A DNA stretch of 35,920 bases from an uncultured Bacteriovoracaceae bacterium (GTDB taxonomy: Bacteria > Bdellovibrionota > Bacteriovoracia > Bacteriovoracales > Bacteriovoracaceae). Below, in pieces: positions 1 through 8,157 of this stretch; the stretch's first letter is position 1; the number at the start of each line of letters is the position of its first letter. Position numbers and translations under genes: made by a program. The notes under the pieces were generated by a model. That model did not search any database, had not been told where the DNA came from, and saw nothing but the letters and a program-made list of their open reading frames with translations. Location: positions 1-35,920 of the forward strand of contig CATLOT010000035.1 of the NCBI GenBank assembly GCA_950054155.1. The letters are read 5' to 3'.

Positions 1-87
1 CTGTTAGATTTTTTGGCGATCTATGCGATTTATCATAATCAGATTATTGAGGGGGTTCGAAGGCCTCGGATCCTTAATATGGTTTAG
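1..87 (+). CDS. C-terminal fragment of an unidentified protein
   Basis: Frame 1 is open from the first base to a TAG stop at 85-87 and gives 28 residues, beginning LLDFLAIYAIYHNQ and ending RRPRILNMV. The gene starts upstream of the window, so only its tail is visible and no family can be named. It ends 22 bases before the stop of the convergent minus-strand gene at 110, a spacing typical of a real gene end. The residue composition is protein-like, but the fragment is too short for certainty. Confidence 0.5.
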   Translation: MLDFLAIYAIYHNQIIEGVRRPRILNMV

Positions 88-109
88 GTCCATTTAAGGG
101 GGTCAGTTT

Positions 110-946
110 CTACCTTAAAACAATCTTTAGAACTGAGTTCCAGCGATTGTGCATGATTTTAATGAGCTTGATATTTTGGCTTGAGAGGTCATTATTTTCT
201 TTTGTCATTTTCATATGAAAGGTATTCCAAGCAAGATTTAGCTCCTCAAGTCTTTTAATAAGGAATTCTTGATCTTTTTCAAAGAGAAGTTTCTCATCAA
301 CTTTCTTAAAGAAGTGCAACCAGACGGTATGAAAAGGGCCTTTTATTCCTGGTTTTAAAAGCTGGATAAGTGTCAGCTCAGCAGTAAGCGCCATTTGATG
401 AATCTTCGGTTCAATTATCCTTTTCCCGTCAAAGAAGGGAAAGAAGTTAGTGTTAGCGGTAAGAAGAAACTCTTCTAGAGTATGCATGAGGCGATAGTTG
501 GTATTGGCCATGACTCCAAGATCAGAGATGAGGTGAAGGAGGGAGTCCGTGTGATCTTTATTATTCTCACTAGAAAAATTCACCTGTCTTCGTTGAGGAG
601 CAAGGATGAGGCGATCAAGTTTTCTTGCCTTTTGATAGATCTCATTGAGAGTTTCACTGCATTCCTTGTTAAGGGTAGAGCAGCTTTTAGAAAAGGAGCT
701 GTATTGCCTTTGCATCTCTGTCACATGCTTAAAAATATCAATTGTATTTTCGTGAATGGGGTGGAGCTTTTTAAGAATGAGAAAGAACTCTTGGGAGATG
801 GCACGAAGCTGCGGCAAAACATAGCGAGTGAAACTTCTGGAATCAATTTTGATTTTATCCTGATCGTAAAGATAATAGGATGTGCTCACCTGAGCCTGCG
901 CCAGGTGTATTTGGGTAAAAAGCAAAAGGATAAGAAATTTCCTCAT
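110..946 (-). CDS. exported protein of unknown function
   Basis: I do not recognise this protein. From the ATG at 946 it begins with a clear signal peptide (MRKFLILLLFTQIHLAQAQ, AxA-type cleavage after about residue 18), followed by a mostly helical, charged mature part of about 260 residues with no visible catalytic motif. A TTG eight codons upstream (970) keeps the same frame, but it would put a longer basic stretch before the hydrophobic core and has no better ribosome site, so I prefer the ATG. Neither start has a strong Shine-Dalgarno. The gene follows the 1540-980 gene on the same strand by a few tens of bases and probably shares its transcript. Envelope or periplasmic location is inferred from the signal peptide only. 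Confidence 0.75.
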   Translation of the reverse strand: MRKFLILLLFTQIHLAQAQVSTSYYLYDQDKIKIDSRSFTRYVLPQLRAISQEFFLILKKLHPIHENTIDIFKHVTEMQRQYSSFSKSCSTLNKECSETLNEIYQKARKLDRLILAPQRRQVNFSSENNKDHTDSLLHLISDLGVMANTNYRLMHTLEEFLLTANTNFFPFFDGKRIIEPKIHQMALTAELTLIQLLKPGIKGPFHTVWLHFFKKVDEKLLFEKDQEFLIKRLEELNLAWNTFHMKMTKENNDLSSQNIKLIKIMHNRWNSVLKIVLR

Positions 947-979
947 GGAGGATAGTTTATACCTTCTCAAGGAAGGTTA

Positions 980-1540
980 TCAAGCAGCGAACTCTTCGTA
1001 CTCCCTATTGGTTTTAAGCTTCATATAGCGAGGGACCTTGCACAGACTAGGAAAGGGGCGAAACCATCCATCTTTACTAAAGGCTAAACTAATATCATAG
1101 GACTGAGCAGCAGACTTCTTTTTAACAAGCTTTTGAGGAAAGAGCTGAGGTGCAAATTCTTTGAGCTCAAAACGCCAATTGACGTTGTGAGGGAGTTCTC
1201 CGCTAAAAATAGCAGCAAGACAAATAAAGGCTCCCATTTCGCTAGCACTAACGATAATGGACTCATCTTTTAGCCCTTTAAGAGTCTTGATGAGCTCTCT
1301 CTTTGTGTTTTCAATCTCGTCTTCATTGAGATGAATGTAATGACACATTTGTTCTCTCAAGGGTCTGGAGAGTCTTCCTTTTTCCTGTTCACTTAGTTTG
1401 AACTCTTTAAACTCGGTCATCAAGGTCTGTGATACGCTAAAGCTTCTTTTACCGAGATCGAAGGAAACATTTTTGAGGCAGCGCTTTTGACCTTCTTTTT
1501 TAAGAGTGATCTTTCCATTGCACACATGTCTTCTTCCCAT
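980..1540 (-). CDS. conserved-looking cytoplasmic protein of unknown function
   Basis: A 186-residue protein with no signal peptide or membrane segment; I do not recognise the family. The start is the ATG at 1540, preceded by AAGGAAAC at good spacing. The N-terminus is basic (MGRRHVCNGK), the middle (about residues 50-110) looks helical and charged, and the C-terminus is Lys/Arg-rich and ends EEFAA. Cysteines are scattered rather than paired, so a metal site is not obvious. It is the first gene of a likely two-gene minus-strand unit with the exported protein at 110-946, and lies downstream of ileS beyond that gene's terminator, so it probably has its own promoter in 1541-1634. Function unknown. 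Confidence 0.75.
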   Translation of the reverse strand: MGRRHVCNGKITLKKEGQKRCLKNVSFDLGKRSFSVSQTLMTEFKEFKLSEQEKGRLSRPLREQMCHYIHLNEDEIENTKRELIKTLKGLKDESIIVSASEMGAFICLAAIFSGELPHNVNWRFELKEFAPQLFPQKLVKKKSAAQSYDISLAFSKDGWFRPFPSLCKVPRYMKLKTNREYEEFAA

Positions 1541-1634
1541 GGGAGTTTCCTTCGTTAAAATTGAAATTCTATTTTAAAACGATTCCATTCTCTTATCGTC
1601 TCAAGTGTGGATTTTTTTAGAGAAAGATAAAGAA

Positions 1635-1656
1635 AAGGCCCTCATCTGAGGGCCTT
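1635..1656 (-). terminator. Rho-independent terminator of ileS
   Basis: A perfect 10-bp stem (AAGGCCCTCA at 1635-1644, TGAGGGCCTT at 1647-1656) with a two-base centre. Read on the minus strand it follows the ileS stop by about 25 bases, and its tail (TTCTTTATCTTTCT) is U-rich. Confidence 0.85.
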
Positions 1657-1681
1657 GAGTAACCTTAAGCTTTTGAAATAA

Positions 1682-4600
1682 TTAGGCTTTTGAAATATGA
1701 AGCATAAGCTCGTGCTCTTCAATTGAAAAAGAGTGAGCGTTCGTTTTTTCAGTTGTTTCTTTCAGATCAACTGCCAAGGTTTCTCCACAGATATAGTCTT
1801 TGTGTTGAATTAAGGCACTTTTGAGTTTCTCTGAATCGGTAGCAAATGAGATTGAGATGCGGTCTTCCACATTGAGACCGATATCTTTTCGCGTTCTTTG
1901 GATTCGGTTCACACATTCTCGCGCAAGGCCTTCATCGATGAGCTCATCAGTGAGGTTACAATCAAGATCGATACTGATGTAGCGATTACTGATTGCCTGA
2001 GTACCAGCTTTGGCCTCACGAAAGATGAGGAAGTCATCTGGAGTAAAGGCTTCGTCTCCTAGGAGGAGTGAACCATTTTCTTCGAGTTCTTGTAGCTGTG
2101 CTGTTGTGAGGGACTTAATAAGTTTCATAAATTGGCCCATACGTTTGCCGAATCGCTTTCCTAAAACAGGAAGATTTGGTTTGGCATAGAGGTCAATATA
2201 CTTATCTTCTTGGGTATCATACTCAACATTTTTGATATTAAGTTCGGACTTAATATAAGTTTCAAGCTTAGAGATTTCATCAAGCAGCTCTTGATCTTGA
2301 TGAATGATTGTAACGCGAGCAAGAGGCGTTTTTACTTTAATCTTCTCTTCAGTTCTTTTTTGTCTTCCGAGAAGGATTAACTGTTGCATGCGATCAACGG
2401 CCTGCTCAAGCTTAGGGCGAATGAGTTTTTCGTCTGCCACGGGATAGTCGCAAAGATGAACTGATTCAGGATGAGCTGACTTATCCGTGAAGGCGAGGAG
2501 TTCTTGATAGATATGCTCACTAAGGAAAGGCGCGAAAGGGGCCATCGCCTGAGAAACCTCAAGAAGACAGCGGTAAAGGGTAGAGTAGGCTGCGCATTTA
2601 TCCGTGTTGAGTCCTTCTCCCCAGAAACGAGTTCGGTTGAGGCGGATGTACCAATTGGTGAGATCCTCAATAAAAGTAAAGAGGGCCGGCACAACATTGT
2701 AGAGGCGGTAGCCTTCCATTTCTGTCGCAATATTCTTCTTAAGAGTTTGCAGGTTTGAGAGAATCCAATTGTCAGTAATATTGTCTGAAACTTCAAAATT
2801 CGTCGCGGCATTCCATCCATCAACACTGGCATAAGTGGAAAAGAACTTATGGGAGTTGAGCCAAGGGAGGAGCGCTCGCCTTACCATATCTTTAACACCA
2901 GCATCGGAAAAGCGCATTTCCTCCGCACGAACCAAGCCAGAATTGATCAGGTAGAGTCTCATGGCATCAGCACCATAGTTCTCCATAAGTTCATCAGGAG
3001 CGGTGTAGTTCTTGAGGCGTTTTGACATCTTCTTGCCATCTTCGGCCATCACGATGCCATTCACAATGACATTCTTAAAGGCAGGCTTATCAAAAAGAGC
3101 AGTCGCTAAAATTGTAAGGGTATAAAACCAGCCCCTTGTTTGGTCGAGGCCCTCTGCGATGAATTCTGCTGGGAAACCTTTTTCAAACATTTCTTTATTT
3201 TCAAAGGGGTAATGCAGTTGAGCGTAGGGCATAGAACCTGACTCAAACCAGCAGTCGAGGACTTCAGTAATCCTCTTATATTTTCCCTTTTCTCCTTCAA
3301 CACTAAACTCAAGAGGGTCAACATGCTCACGGTGAAGATCATCTAATTCCACACCGGTGTAGTTCTTAAGTTCTTCAACGGAACCAACACAGATGAATTT
3401 ATCTTCTTCGTCGTTATACCAAACAGGAAGAGGGGTGCCCCAAACACGGTTTCTAGAGATGGACCAATCTCTTGCTCCCTCTAGCCATTTTCCAAAACGT
3501 CCGCCTTTGATATGGCCTGGGACCCAGTTGATTTGGGAATTGGAATGAAGCAGTCTCTCTTTTATCTCTTCGACTTTTACATACCAACTCGGAATCGCCT
3601 TATAGATGAGAGGCGTGTCTGAACGGTAGCAAAAGGGGTAACTGTGAACCAGAACCCCTTGGTCGTAGAGTTTTCCTTCATCTTTGAGGCGCTTGATAAT
3701 GGGCTTGTCGGCGTCTTTGATATACTCACCAACGTAGTCCGTTATTTCTTTTGTATATTTGCCTGCATCATCTACGGGGCAGGCGAAGACTTCAGCAAGT
3801 CCTGCTTCTTTCATGACACGATTATCATCTTCACCAAAACCTGGGGCGAGGTGGACGATACCAGTACCAGCATCTGTGGTGACATAATCATCATTATGAA
3901 TTTGAAAGGCTCCCTTTGCCGCTTGATCTGCGAAATAAGGAAAGAGTGGCTCATAGGTTTTCCCTTTGAGTTCACTTCCTTTGAGCTCTTTTATAACGGT
4001 AAGGTTTCTCTTCTTTTCGTAGTTAGGAAGAAGGTCCTTCGCAAAATAGATATTCTTTCCAAGGTCTTCATCTTTGATGAGAACATAATCGATATCAGCT
4101 CCTGTACAAAGCCCAAGATTGGAAGGAAGAGTCCAAGGAGTTGTTGTCCAAGCTGAGACATAAGCCTCTTCTTCTTTGAGTTTAAAGAGTACTGTTACAG
4201 CAGGGTCTTGAACGTCTTGATAGTTTTGTCCTGCTTCAAAGTTTGAGAGGACCGTTCCCAGTGCTGTTGAGAAAGGAACAACTCGAGTGCCTTGATAGAT
4301 GAGGTTCTTGTCCCAAAGTTGCTTGAATACCCACCAAACGGACTCCATGAAGTTTGTGTCCATGGTTTTGTAATCGTTTTCAAAATCAACCCAACGGCCA
4401 ATTCTTTTGACTGTCTTTTCCCATTCAGAAGTATAGCGCTGAACGATTCCACGACATTCATTATTGTAGCCAGCGACGCCCATTTCTTTGACGGCATCTT
4501 GAGCAGACATGCCAAGTTTTTTATCGATTTCGTGTTCTACAGGAAGTCCATGACAATCCCAGCCAAAGCGGCGCTCAACATAGCGGCCTTTCATCGTCCA

Positions 4601-4825
4601 GTAGCGAGGAACAGCATCCTTGAGAATACCGCCAACCAGGTGGCCATGATGGGGGAGACCTGTCGCAAAAGGAGGACCATCATAGAAAATATAGGGAGCG
4701 CCATCTTTTGTTTTTTCCAGTGACTTTTTAAAAGTCTGATTATCGTCCCAAAACTTCAGAACCTTGTGCTCGGTATCGACAAATGAAAAGCTATCGTTTG
4801 AGTTACTAGAATTTGATTCGCTCAC
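1682..4825 (-). CDS. ileS: isoleucyl-tRNA synthetase, eukaryote-like (type 2)
   Basis: Charges tRNA-Ile with isoleucine in the cytoplasm. It is a class I synthetase of 1047 residues, full length for the family. The HIGH signature appears as HHGH at residues 59-62 after YDGPPFATGLP, and KMSKR is at 599-603. The CP1 editing domain lies between them, with its Thr-rich TTTPWTLPSN segment near 227-236 and TDAGTGIVHLAPGFGEDD near 317. Stretches such as GRWVDFENDYKTMDTNFM and MESVWWVFKQLW are those of the eukaryote/IleS2 branch rather than the E. coli type, and the usual C-terminal zinc-finger cysteines of the E. coli type are absent. It starts with GTG at 4825, preceded by CAGGAG five to six bases upstream. 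It is monocistronic, with its own terminator. Type 2 enzymes are commonly insensitive to mupirocin; that is family knowledge, not visible here. Confidence 0.97.
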   Translation of the reverse strand: MSESNSSNSNDSFSFVDTEHKVLKFWDDNQTFKKSLEKTKDGAPYIFYDGPPFATGLPHHGHLVGGILKDAVPRYWTMKGRYVERRFGWDCHGLPVEHEIDKKLGMSAQDAVKEMGVAGYNNECRGIVQRYTSEWEKTVKRIGRWVDFENDYKTMDTNFMESVWWVFKQLWDKNLIYQGTRVVPFSTALGTVLSNFEAGQNYQDVQDPAVTVLFKLKEEEAYVSAWTTTPWTLPSNLGLCTGADIDYVLIKDEDLGKNIYFAKDLLPNYEKKRNLTVIKELKGSELKGKTYEPLFPYFADQAAKGAFQIHNDDYVTTDAGTGIVHLAPGFGEDDNRVMKEAGLAEVFACPVDDAGKYTKEITDYVGEYIKDADKPIIKRLKDEGKLYDQGVLVHSYPFCYRSDTPLIYKAIPSWYVKVEEIKERLLHSNSQINWVPGHIKGGRFGKWLEGARDWSISRNRVWGTPLPVWYNDEEDKFICVGSVEELKNYTGVELDDLHREHVDPLEFSVEGEKGKYKRITEVLDCWFESGSMPYAQLHYPFENKEMFEKGFPAEFIAEGLDQTRGWFYTLTILATALFDKPAFKNVIVNGIVMAEDGKKMSKRLKNYTAPDELMENYGADAMRLYLINSGLVRAEEMRFSDAGVKDMVRRALLPWLNSHKFFSTYASVDGWNAATNFEVSDNITDNWILSNLQTLKKNIATEMEGYRLYNVVPALFTFIEDLTNWYIRLNRTRFWGEGLNTDKCAAYSTLYRCLLEVSQAMAPFAPFLSEHIYQELLAFTDKSAHPESVHLCDYPVADEKLIRPKLEQAVDRMQQLILLGRQKRTEEKIKVKTPLARVTIIHQDQELLDEISKLETYIKSELNIKNVEYDTQEDKYIDLYAKPNLPVLGKRFGKRMGQFMKLIKSLTTAQLQELEENGSLLLGDEAFTPDDFLIFREAKAGTQAISNRYISIDLDCNLTDELIDEGLARECVNRIQRTRKDIGLNVEDRISISFATDSEKLKSALIQHKDYICGETLAVDLKETTEKTNAHSFSIEEHELMLHISKA

Positions 4826-4976
4826 GCTGACTCCTGATGAAAATCCTCATTTAAGCCGCTAACTCTAACAAAATAAAGAGGTTATGGCGAGAGGCGCAGG
4901 GGGCAAGAGTTGCCTTTTAAAGGGAATAAAACGAGAGGAGTGAAGGCCTAAAAAGAGGTGTGCCGACAAGTAAGTT
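4826..4976. other. divergent intergenic region of ileS and the FecR-like gene
   Basis: This 151-base gap must hold promoters for both directions. I see no convincing -35/-10 pair and no T-box-like leader for ileS. The ileS ribosome site CAGGAG lies at its left edge, while the plus-strand gene has only a distant AAGAGGTG. Confidence 0.4.
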
Positions 4977-6473
4977 ATGAGAATTGCTAAACTTCGTTCG
5001 ATTTTCCTCTTTCTGCTCCTTGGACTGTGTCTGGGAATAGGGGGGGAGCTGACTTCGATGGGAAGAATTTACGGCCAAGAAGAATCAAAGTCAGAAGAAA
5101 AAGTGAAGATTTATGTCAGTCCTGATGAGCAGCTCATCAATCCCTCTGTCATCAATTATCGCGGAGAAAAGGCCTCTCTTATCGATTGGGGTGAGTTGGA
5201 AGAGTCGAGCTTTCTCGATCTCGATCAATGGCGAGTGGGAATTAAAGTTAAGCAAAACACTCCACGCTGGCGGCGTAATCTTCAAGAGAGAAGGTTGCGT
5301 GAAAAGGTGGGGTATGTTCTTGAATGCGTTGGCGAGTGTCGAGTTTATAGAGGAATTGGTCATGCAAAAGTTAACTTTCTCTCTACAGTAAGAGAAGGGG
5401 ATGAGCTTCAAACGATGGATGACTCCTATGTTTGGGTCTATATGCTCGATGGAACCTTAGTGCGCTTATCTCCTCGAGGTTCTCTCACTTTTAAAGAATT
5501 TAATGTAGGAAAGAGTACAAATTTTATGTTTTTGCGCCTCAATGCAGGGAATACTCTCGTTTGGGGGCGCCATGGTGAAAAATTTAAGCCTCAAACAATT
5601 AAGGAAACGGACTCTCTCTTCTTTCCTCTCTCTTTTTCAAAGGCCAATCCTCCCAGTCGTGAAAAGAGACTGAATGAAGAGAATCTCTTTGATTTCTTAG
5701 AAGATAAGAATGATACGATTGATAAGTATAAGCGTCTCAATGGTCTTATTGAGCAAAATAAGAGTTTCACTCGCAAGAAGACAGAGTATTTCCTGGTGAT
5801 GCCTAATGGCACGGTTAAGGCTGAAGAGGTTTCAGCAGAGTTTGTTGTGCTCACTGGGAATAAGAGTTTTTTTAAATTAAGAGAAAAGAAGCAGATTGGT
5901 CTTGAAGGTGATTTTCAAGAAGCGCGTGGCACTTTCTATCACCGAGGTTTTAATAACACTGATACAAGAGAGATCGTAGCGGGTCAGTGGTACGAGGTTG
6001 ATGCTAAGGGCCGGTACATGAGGGAAAAGCCTGAGCCTGGTGTTTTGGCCATGGGTGAATTCGTGACTCAGAACATTCCGACAATTTTAATAGCGCGAGA
6101 GCTTCTTTTTCAGAAATATTCACTCTTTGCTCATGAGCAAATGAATGAGCGGGAGCTTGCCGAGGAGCATGGTTATCGCTTGTGGGGAAGTCGAGAGAAT
6201 GAAAAGAGTGACTATCAGCAGCGCCTGCGCTTTCTGATTGAATACACAAGAAGGGTTGAAACCACCAACCTTCTCGTTGCCGAACAGTTTAAGAAGAAAC
6301 TTGAGCAAAAAGGTGAAAAGTGGAACTCTTCTGAGTACACCCAAGACTTTTATCGCAAAGCGATGGGGGACTTTTACAATTATCGCGAAGGGGCTAGTAT
6401 ATTTTCAGGGGTAAAAGAATCCCTCAATTCAGAGAGAAAGCCTTTCTGGAAGAAAATAAAATCTAAGAAATAA
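4977..6473 (+). CDS. exported protein with a FecR-like domain
   Basis: A 498-residue protein with an N-terminal signal sequence (hydrophobic core about residues 8-23, processing probably near GQ at 33-34). Residues about 112-198 match the FecR-type fold seen in periplasmic proteins: a Cys-containing lead-in (CVGECRVYRG), then VREGDELQTMDDSYVWVYML and DGTLVRLSPRGSLTFKEF, a run of short beta strands. The C-terminal 300 residues are charged, apparently helical and unrecognised. Classical FecR proteins pair with an ECF sigma factor and a TonB receptor, but neither is adjacent, so a signalling role is not supported; a structural or envelope-binding role is more likely. The ribosome site is weak (AAGAGGTG about 17 bases upstream of the ATG). 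maf follows 9 bases after the stop, suggesting one transcript. Confidence 0.8.
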   Translation: MRIAKLRSIFLFLLLGLCLGIGGELTSMGRIYGQEESKSEEKVKIYVSPDEQLINPSVINYRGEKASLIDWGELEESSFLDLDQWRVGIKVKQNTPRWRRNLQERRLREKVGYVLECVGECRVYRGIGHAKVNFLSTVREGDELQTMDDSYVWVYMLDGTLVRLSPRGSLTFKEFNVGKSTNFMFLRLNAGNTLVWGRHGEKFKPQTIKETDSLFFPLSFSKANPPSREKRLNEENLFDFLEDKNDTIDKYKRLNGLIEQNKSFTRKKTEYFLVMPNGTVKAEEVSAEFVVLTGNKSFFKLREKKQIGLEGDFQEARGTFYHRGFNNTDTREIVAGQWYEVDAKGRYMREKPEPGVLAMGEFVTQNIPTILIARELLFQKYSLFAHEQMNERELAEEHGYRLWGSRENEKSDYQQRLRFLIEYTRRVETTNLLVAEQFKKKLEQKGEKWNSSEYTQDFYRKAMGDFYNYREGASIFSGVKESLNSERKPFWKKIKSKK

Positions 6474-6482
6474 GGCCTAAGA

Positions 6483-7112
6483 ATGGAAAAATTTGATCTG
6501 GTGCTTGCTTCTCAAAGTCCGAGAAGACGTGAACTCCTAGGTTGGATAGATATTCCCTTTGATATTCATCCAAGCTCTGTAGAAGAAGTGACTCAGGAAA
6601 CAGAGCCCACGGCTTTTGCTATCGACCTTGCTGCACTAAAGGGACGTGATATTTGGAAGGAACTTGAGGAGGGGCCAAAGAATGCTCTCATTGTTTCTTC
6701 TGATACCATTGTCGAGCTCAATGGAAAGATCTACGGAAAGCCAAGATCTAAAGAGGAAGCACGGCAAATGCTTCTCGAGCTTTCCAATCAATGGCATCAA
6801 GTTGTCACTGCTGTTTTTCTTAAAGGAAAGGTTGCCGGAGAGGTCAGAGAACATTCCTTTGCGGTAAAGACAAAAGTAAAGTTCTCTTCAATAGGTGAGG
6901 ACATCATGGAGCCTTATCTCAAGAGTGAAGAGTCCATGGATAAGGCCGGCGCCTATGGCATCCAAGGCAAGGGGCTGGTTTTTGTCGAAGCTATTGAAGG
7001 TTCCTACTCCAATGTTGTGGGCTTTCCTTTGGTGGAGTTTTTAAATGAACTTAAGGTTTTTATAGGTCTTGGAAAGAATGCTGAAAACTGGCGGGAGTAT
7101 TTCTCATGTTGA
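6483..7112 (+). CDS. maf: Maf-family nucleoside triphosphate pyrophosphatase
   Basis: Hydrolyses non-canonical or excess nucleoside triphosphates to the monophosphate and pyrophosphate. The family signatures are clear: LASQSPRRRELL at residues 8-19, the SSDTIVELNGKIYGKP block with catalytic Asp74, and DKAGAYGIQGKG near 155-165. These residues resemble the YhdE type (dTTP/UTP pyrophosphatase) more than YceF, so I would call it dTTP/UTP-specific with moderate certainty. At 209 residues it is slightly longer than the usual 190-200. It starts with ATG nine bases after the FecR-like gene, and its stop overlaps the next gene by seven bases, so the three genes are probably co-transcribed. Confidence 0.95.
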   Translation: MEKFDLVLASQSPRRRELLGWIDIPFDIHPSSVEEVTQETEPTAFAIDLAALKGRDIWKELEEGPKNALIVSSDTIVELNGKIYGKPRSKEEARQMLLELSNQWHQVVTAVFLKGKVAGEVREHSFAVKTKVKFSSIGEDIMEPYLKSEESMDKAGAYGIQGKGLVFVEAIEGSYSNVVGFPLVEFLNELKVFIGLGKNAENWREYFSC

Positions 7113-7579
7113 AATTAATGACAGCGGCCATCCTTGTTGGACTTCTTCACCAAGCAGATGCTCAGGAAGTCGAAAATAATATTTTTGAATACACCAAGAA
7201 AATTCATAAGAGCTTAGAGGATTTAAAAAATCTTAAGCCTGAAAATTATTTCAGCGAGGTTGATCAATACAGAACTGACCTTGAAAAATTCTTTGAACAA
7301 AAAAAACGAGTTTGTGAAGGGGAGTTTTCAACGGTTATCCTCAATGAAAGCTCCGCCAGTAATCAAAAGAGAAAGCCTGTTAAGTTAAAACCTAAAGAAC
7401 GTAAGCTCTGCTTTAGAGAGCTGAAGGCACTCCAGCTTACCTTTATCAATAATATGTTTCAGGCCCGCAAGAATTATATGCTTCACCTCAGTCAAGAGAG
7501 GATGAAGGAGTTGGAGCTTGCGCGTGAGAAAGCTGTAAAGAGTTTACAGCGCAGCTTTGATAGAAAAAGCCGACTTTAG
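7106..7579 (+). CDS. small exported protein of unknown function
   Basis: 157 residues with a signal peptide (MLKLMTAAILVGLLHQADA, cleavage before QEVENN). The mature part is highly charged and looks helical or coiled-coil (many Lys/Glu, for example HLSQERMKELELAREKAV). It has two cysteines (CEGEFS and KLCFREL) that could form one disulphide. I do not recognise the family. The ATG at 7106 has GGGAG eight bases upstream, inside the end of maf, and overlaps maf by seven bases, indicating translational coupling. Its TAG stop (7577-7579) lies in the loop of the terminator at 7569-7586. Confidence 0.75.
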   Translation: MLKLMTAAILVGLLHQADAQEVENNIFEYTKKIHKSLEDLKNLKPENYFSEVDQYRTDLEKFFEQKKRVCEGEFSTVILNESSASNQKRKPVKLKPKERKLCFRELKALQLTFINNMFQARKNYMLHLSQERMKELELAREKAVKSLQRSFDRKSRL

Positions 7580-7586
7580 AGTCGGC
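7569..7586. terminator. shared bidirectional terminator holding two stop codons
   Basis: The stem is GCCGACT (7569-7575) and AGTCGGC (7580-7586) with loop TTAG. The loop contains the TAG stop of the 7106 gene and, on the other strand, the TAA stop of the 7782 gene. The minus-strand tail is TTTTTCTATC, so it should terminate well in that direction; the plus-strand tail (CTTTGAATGG) is poorer. Confidence 0.75.
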
Positions 7587-7782
7587 CTTTGAATGGTTTT
7601 GTTAGCGACTTACTTTTAAGGACAGACTTAGAGGGTCTTGAACTTAACTTCGCAGCGGGCGAGCGCTTGAGTTGGTTAAGCTTAACCTCGATGATCTTAC
7701 CTTTAGAAAAGACACTTACGTCTTTTACATTAGTTGCTGTCTGTACTGATTTTGAAGTCGTCGAATTATTGTCATGGCCCAT
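7576..7782 (-). CDS. small basic protein of unknown function
   Basis: A 68-residue Lys/Ser-rich protein with no signal peptide or membrane segment. The start is ATG at 7782, preceded by AAGGAG at a spacing of seven bases, one of the best ribosome sites in the window; this is the main reason to accept the gene. The C-terminal third is strongly basic (KSVLKSKSLTKPFKGRL), compatible with nucleic-acid or membrane-surface binding, but that is only a guess. It converges on the 7106-7579 gene, overlapping it by four bases inside a shared terminator hairpin. The opposite frame (7589-7810) has no ribosome site and ends in low-complexity hydrophobics, so I read it as the shadow. Confidence 0.65.
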   Translation of the reverse strand: MGHDNNSTTSKSVQTATNVKDVSVFSKGKIIEVKLNQLKRSPAAKLSSRPSKSVLKSKSLTKPFKGRL

Positions 7783-8124
7783 GATTAGCTCCTTATTTTC
7801 TTTAAGTTAGTAATGATTTGCAGTCTCCTTTAGAGTGCTCATCGCTATTTAAAGAAAATTAAGGACGAAAAACGCCACGCTCTTTAAATAGGATGGTCTA
7901 AAGAATCTGCGCTTTGAGTAAAGCTAGACTCAATACAACCTCCTGACGGTTTGGTCTAAGATACCGTACTTTGTTAATCGGCTATAATTAGCCGAAACTT
8001 AACAACTTTTGCATCTTGTTATCCCCACTATAGCACACAACAGAAAATTGGCCAGAGACCTAGACAGGCAAAGTCCTCCCTAGTGCTGCGAGAATTGTAA
8101 ATGCTTGAAATCTAGGGCAATCTA
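7783..8124. other. gene-free region with a hairpin
   Basis: About 340 bases with no credible protein gene. It must contain the divergent promoters of the 7782 small gene and the TPAT operon. The clearest structure is at 7973-8003: GTTAA, then CGGCTA, a TAAT loop, TAGCCG, and TTAAC closing the outer arm. TATAAT at 7983-7988 lies inside it without a good -35. I see no tRNA, tmRNA, SRP or RNase P signature. An unrecognised small RNA cannot be excluded. Confidence 0.4.
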
Positions 8125-8157
8125 ATGGGTGTTAGCACATTTAGCAAGGGTTTAGAC

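Noticed and set aside
54-60. GGTTCGA, a tRNA T-loop-like sequence
   Set aside because: There is no acceptor or anticodon arm around it, and the bases lie in an open reading frame.
482-955. Plus-strand ORF of 157 codons
   Set aside because: It lies opposite the signal-peptide protein at 110-946, has no ribosome site and ends in low-complexity residues.
3644-4156. Plus-strand ORF of 170 codons inside ileS
   Set aside because: Shadow of ileS; the minus-strand reading is a complete, motif-bearing synthetase.
7589-7810. Plus-strand ORF opposite the small basic gene
   Set aside because: It has no ribosome site, while the minus-strand frame has AAGGAG at ideal spacing.
7981-8040. Eight-codon minus-strand leader peptide (MQKLLSFG) upstream of the 7782 gene
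   Set aside because: No ribosome site at proper spacing, no regulatory codon run, and too short to support from sequence alone.
8070-8085. Resemblance of GGCAAAGTCC to the conserved 5' part of RNase P RNA
   Set aside because: The rest of the conserved core is missing and the gap is too short for the full RNA.
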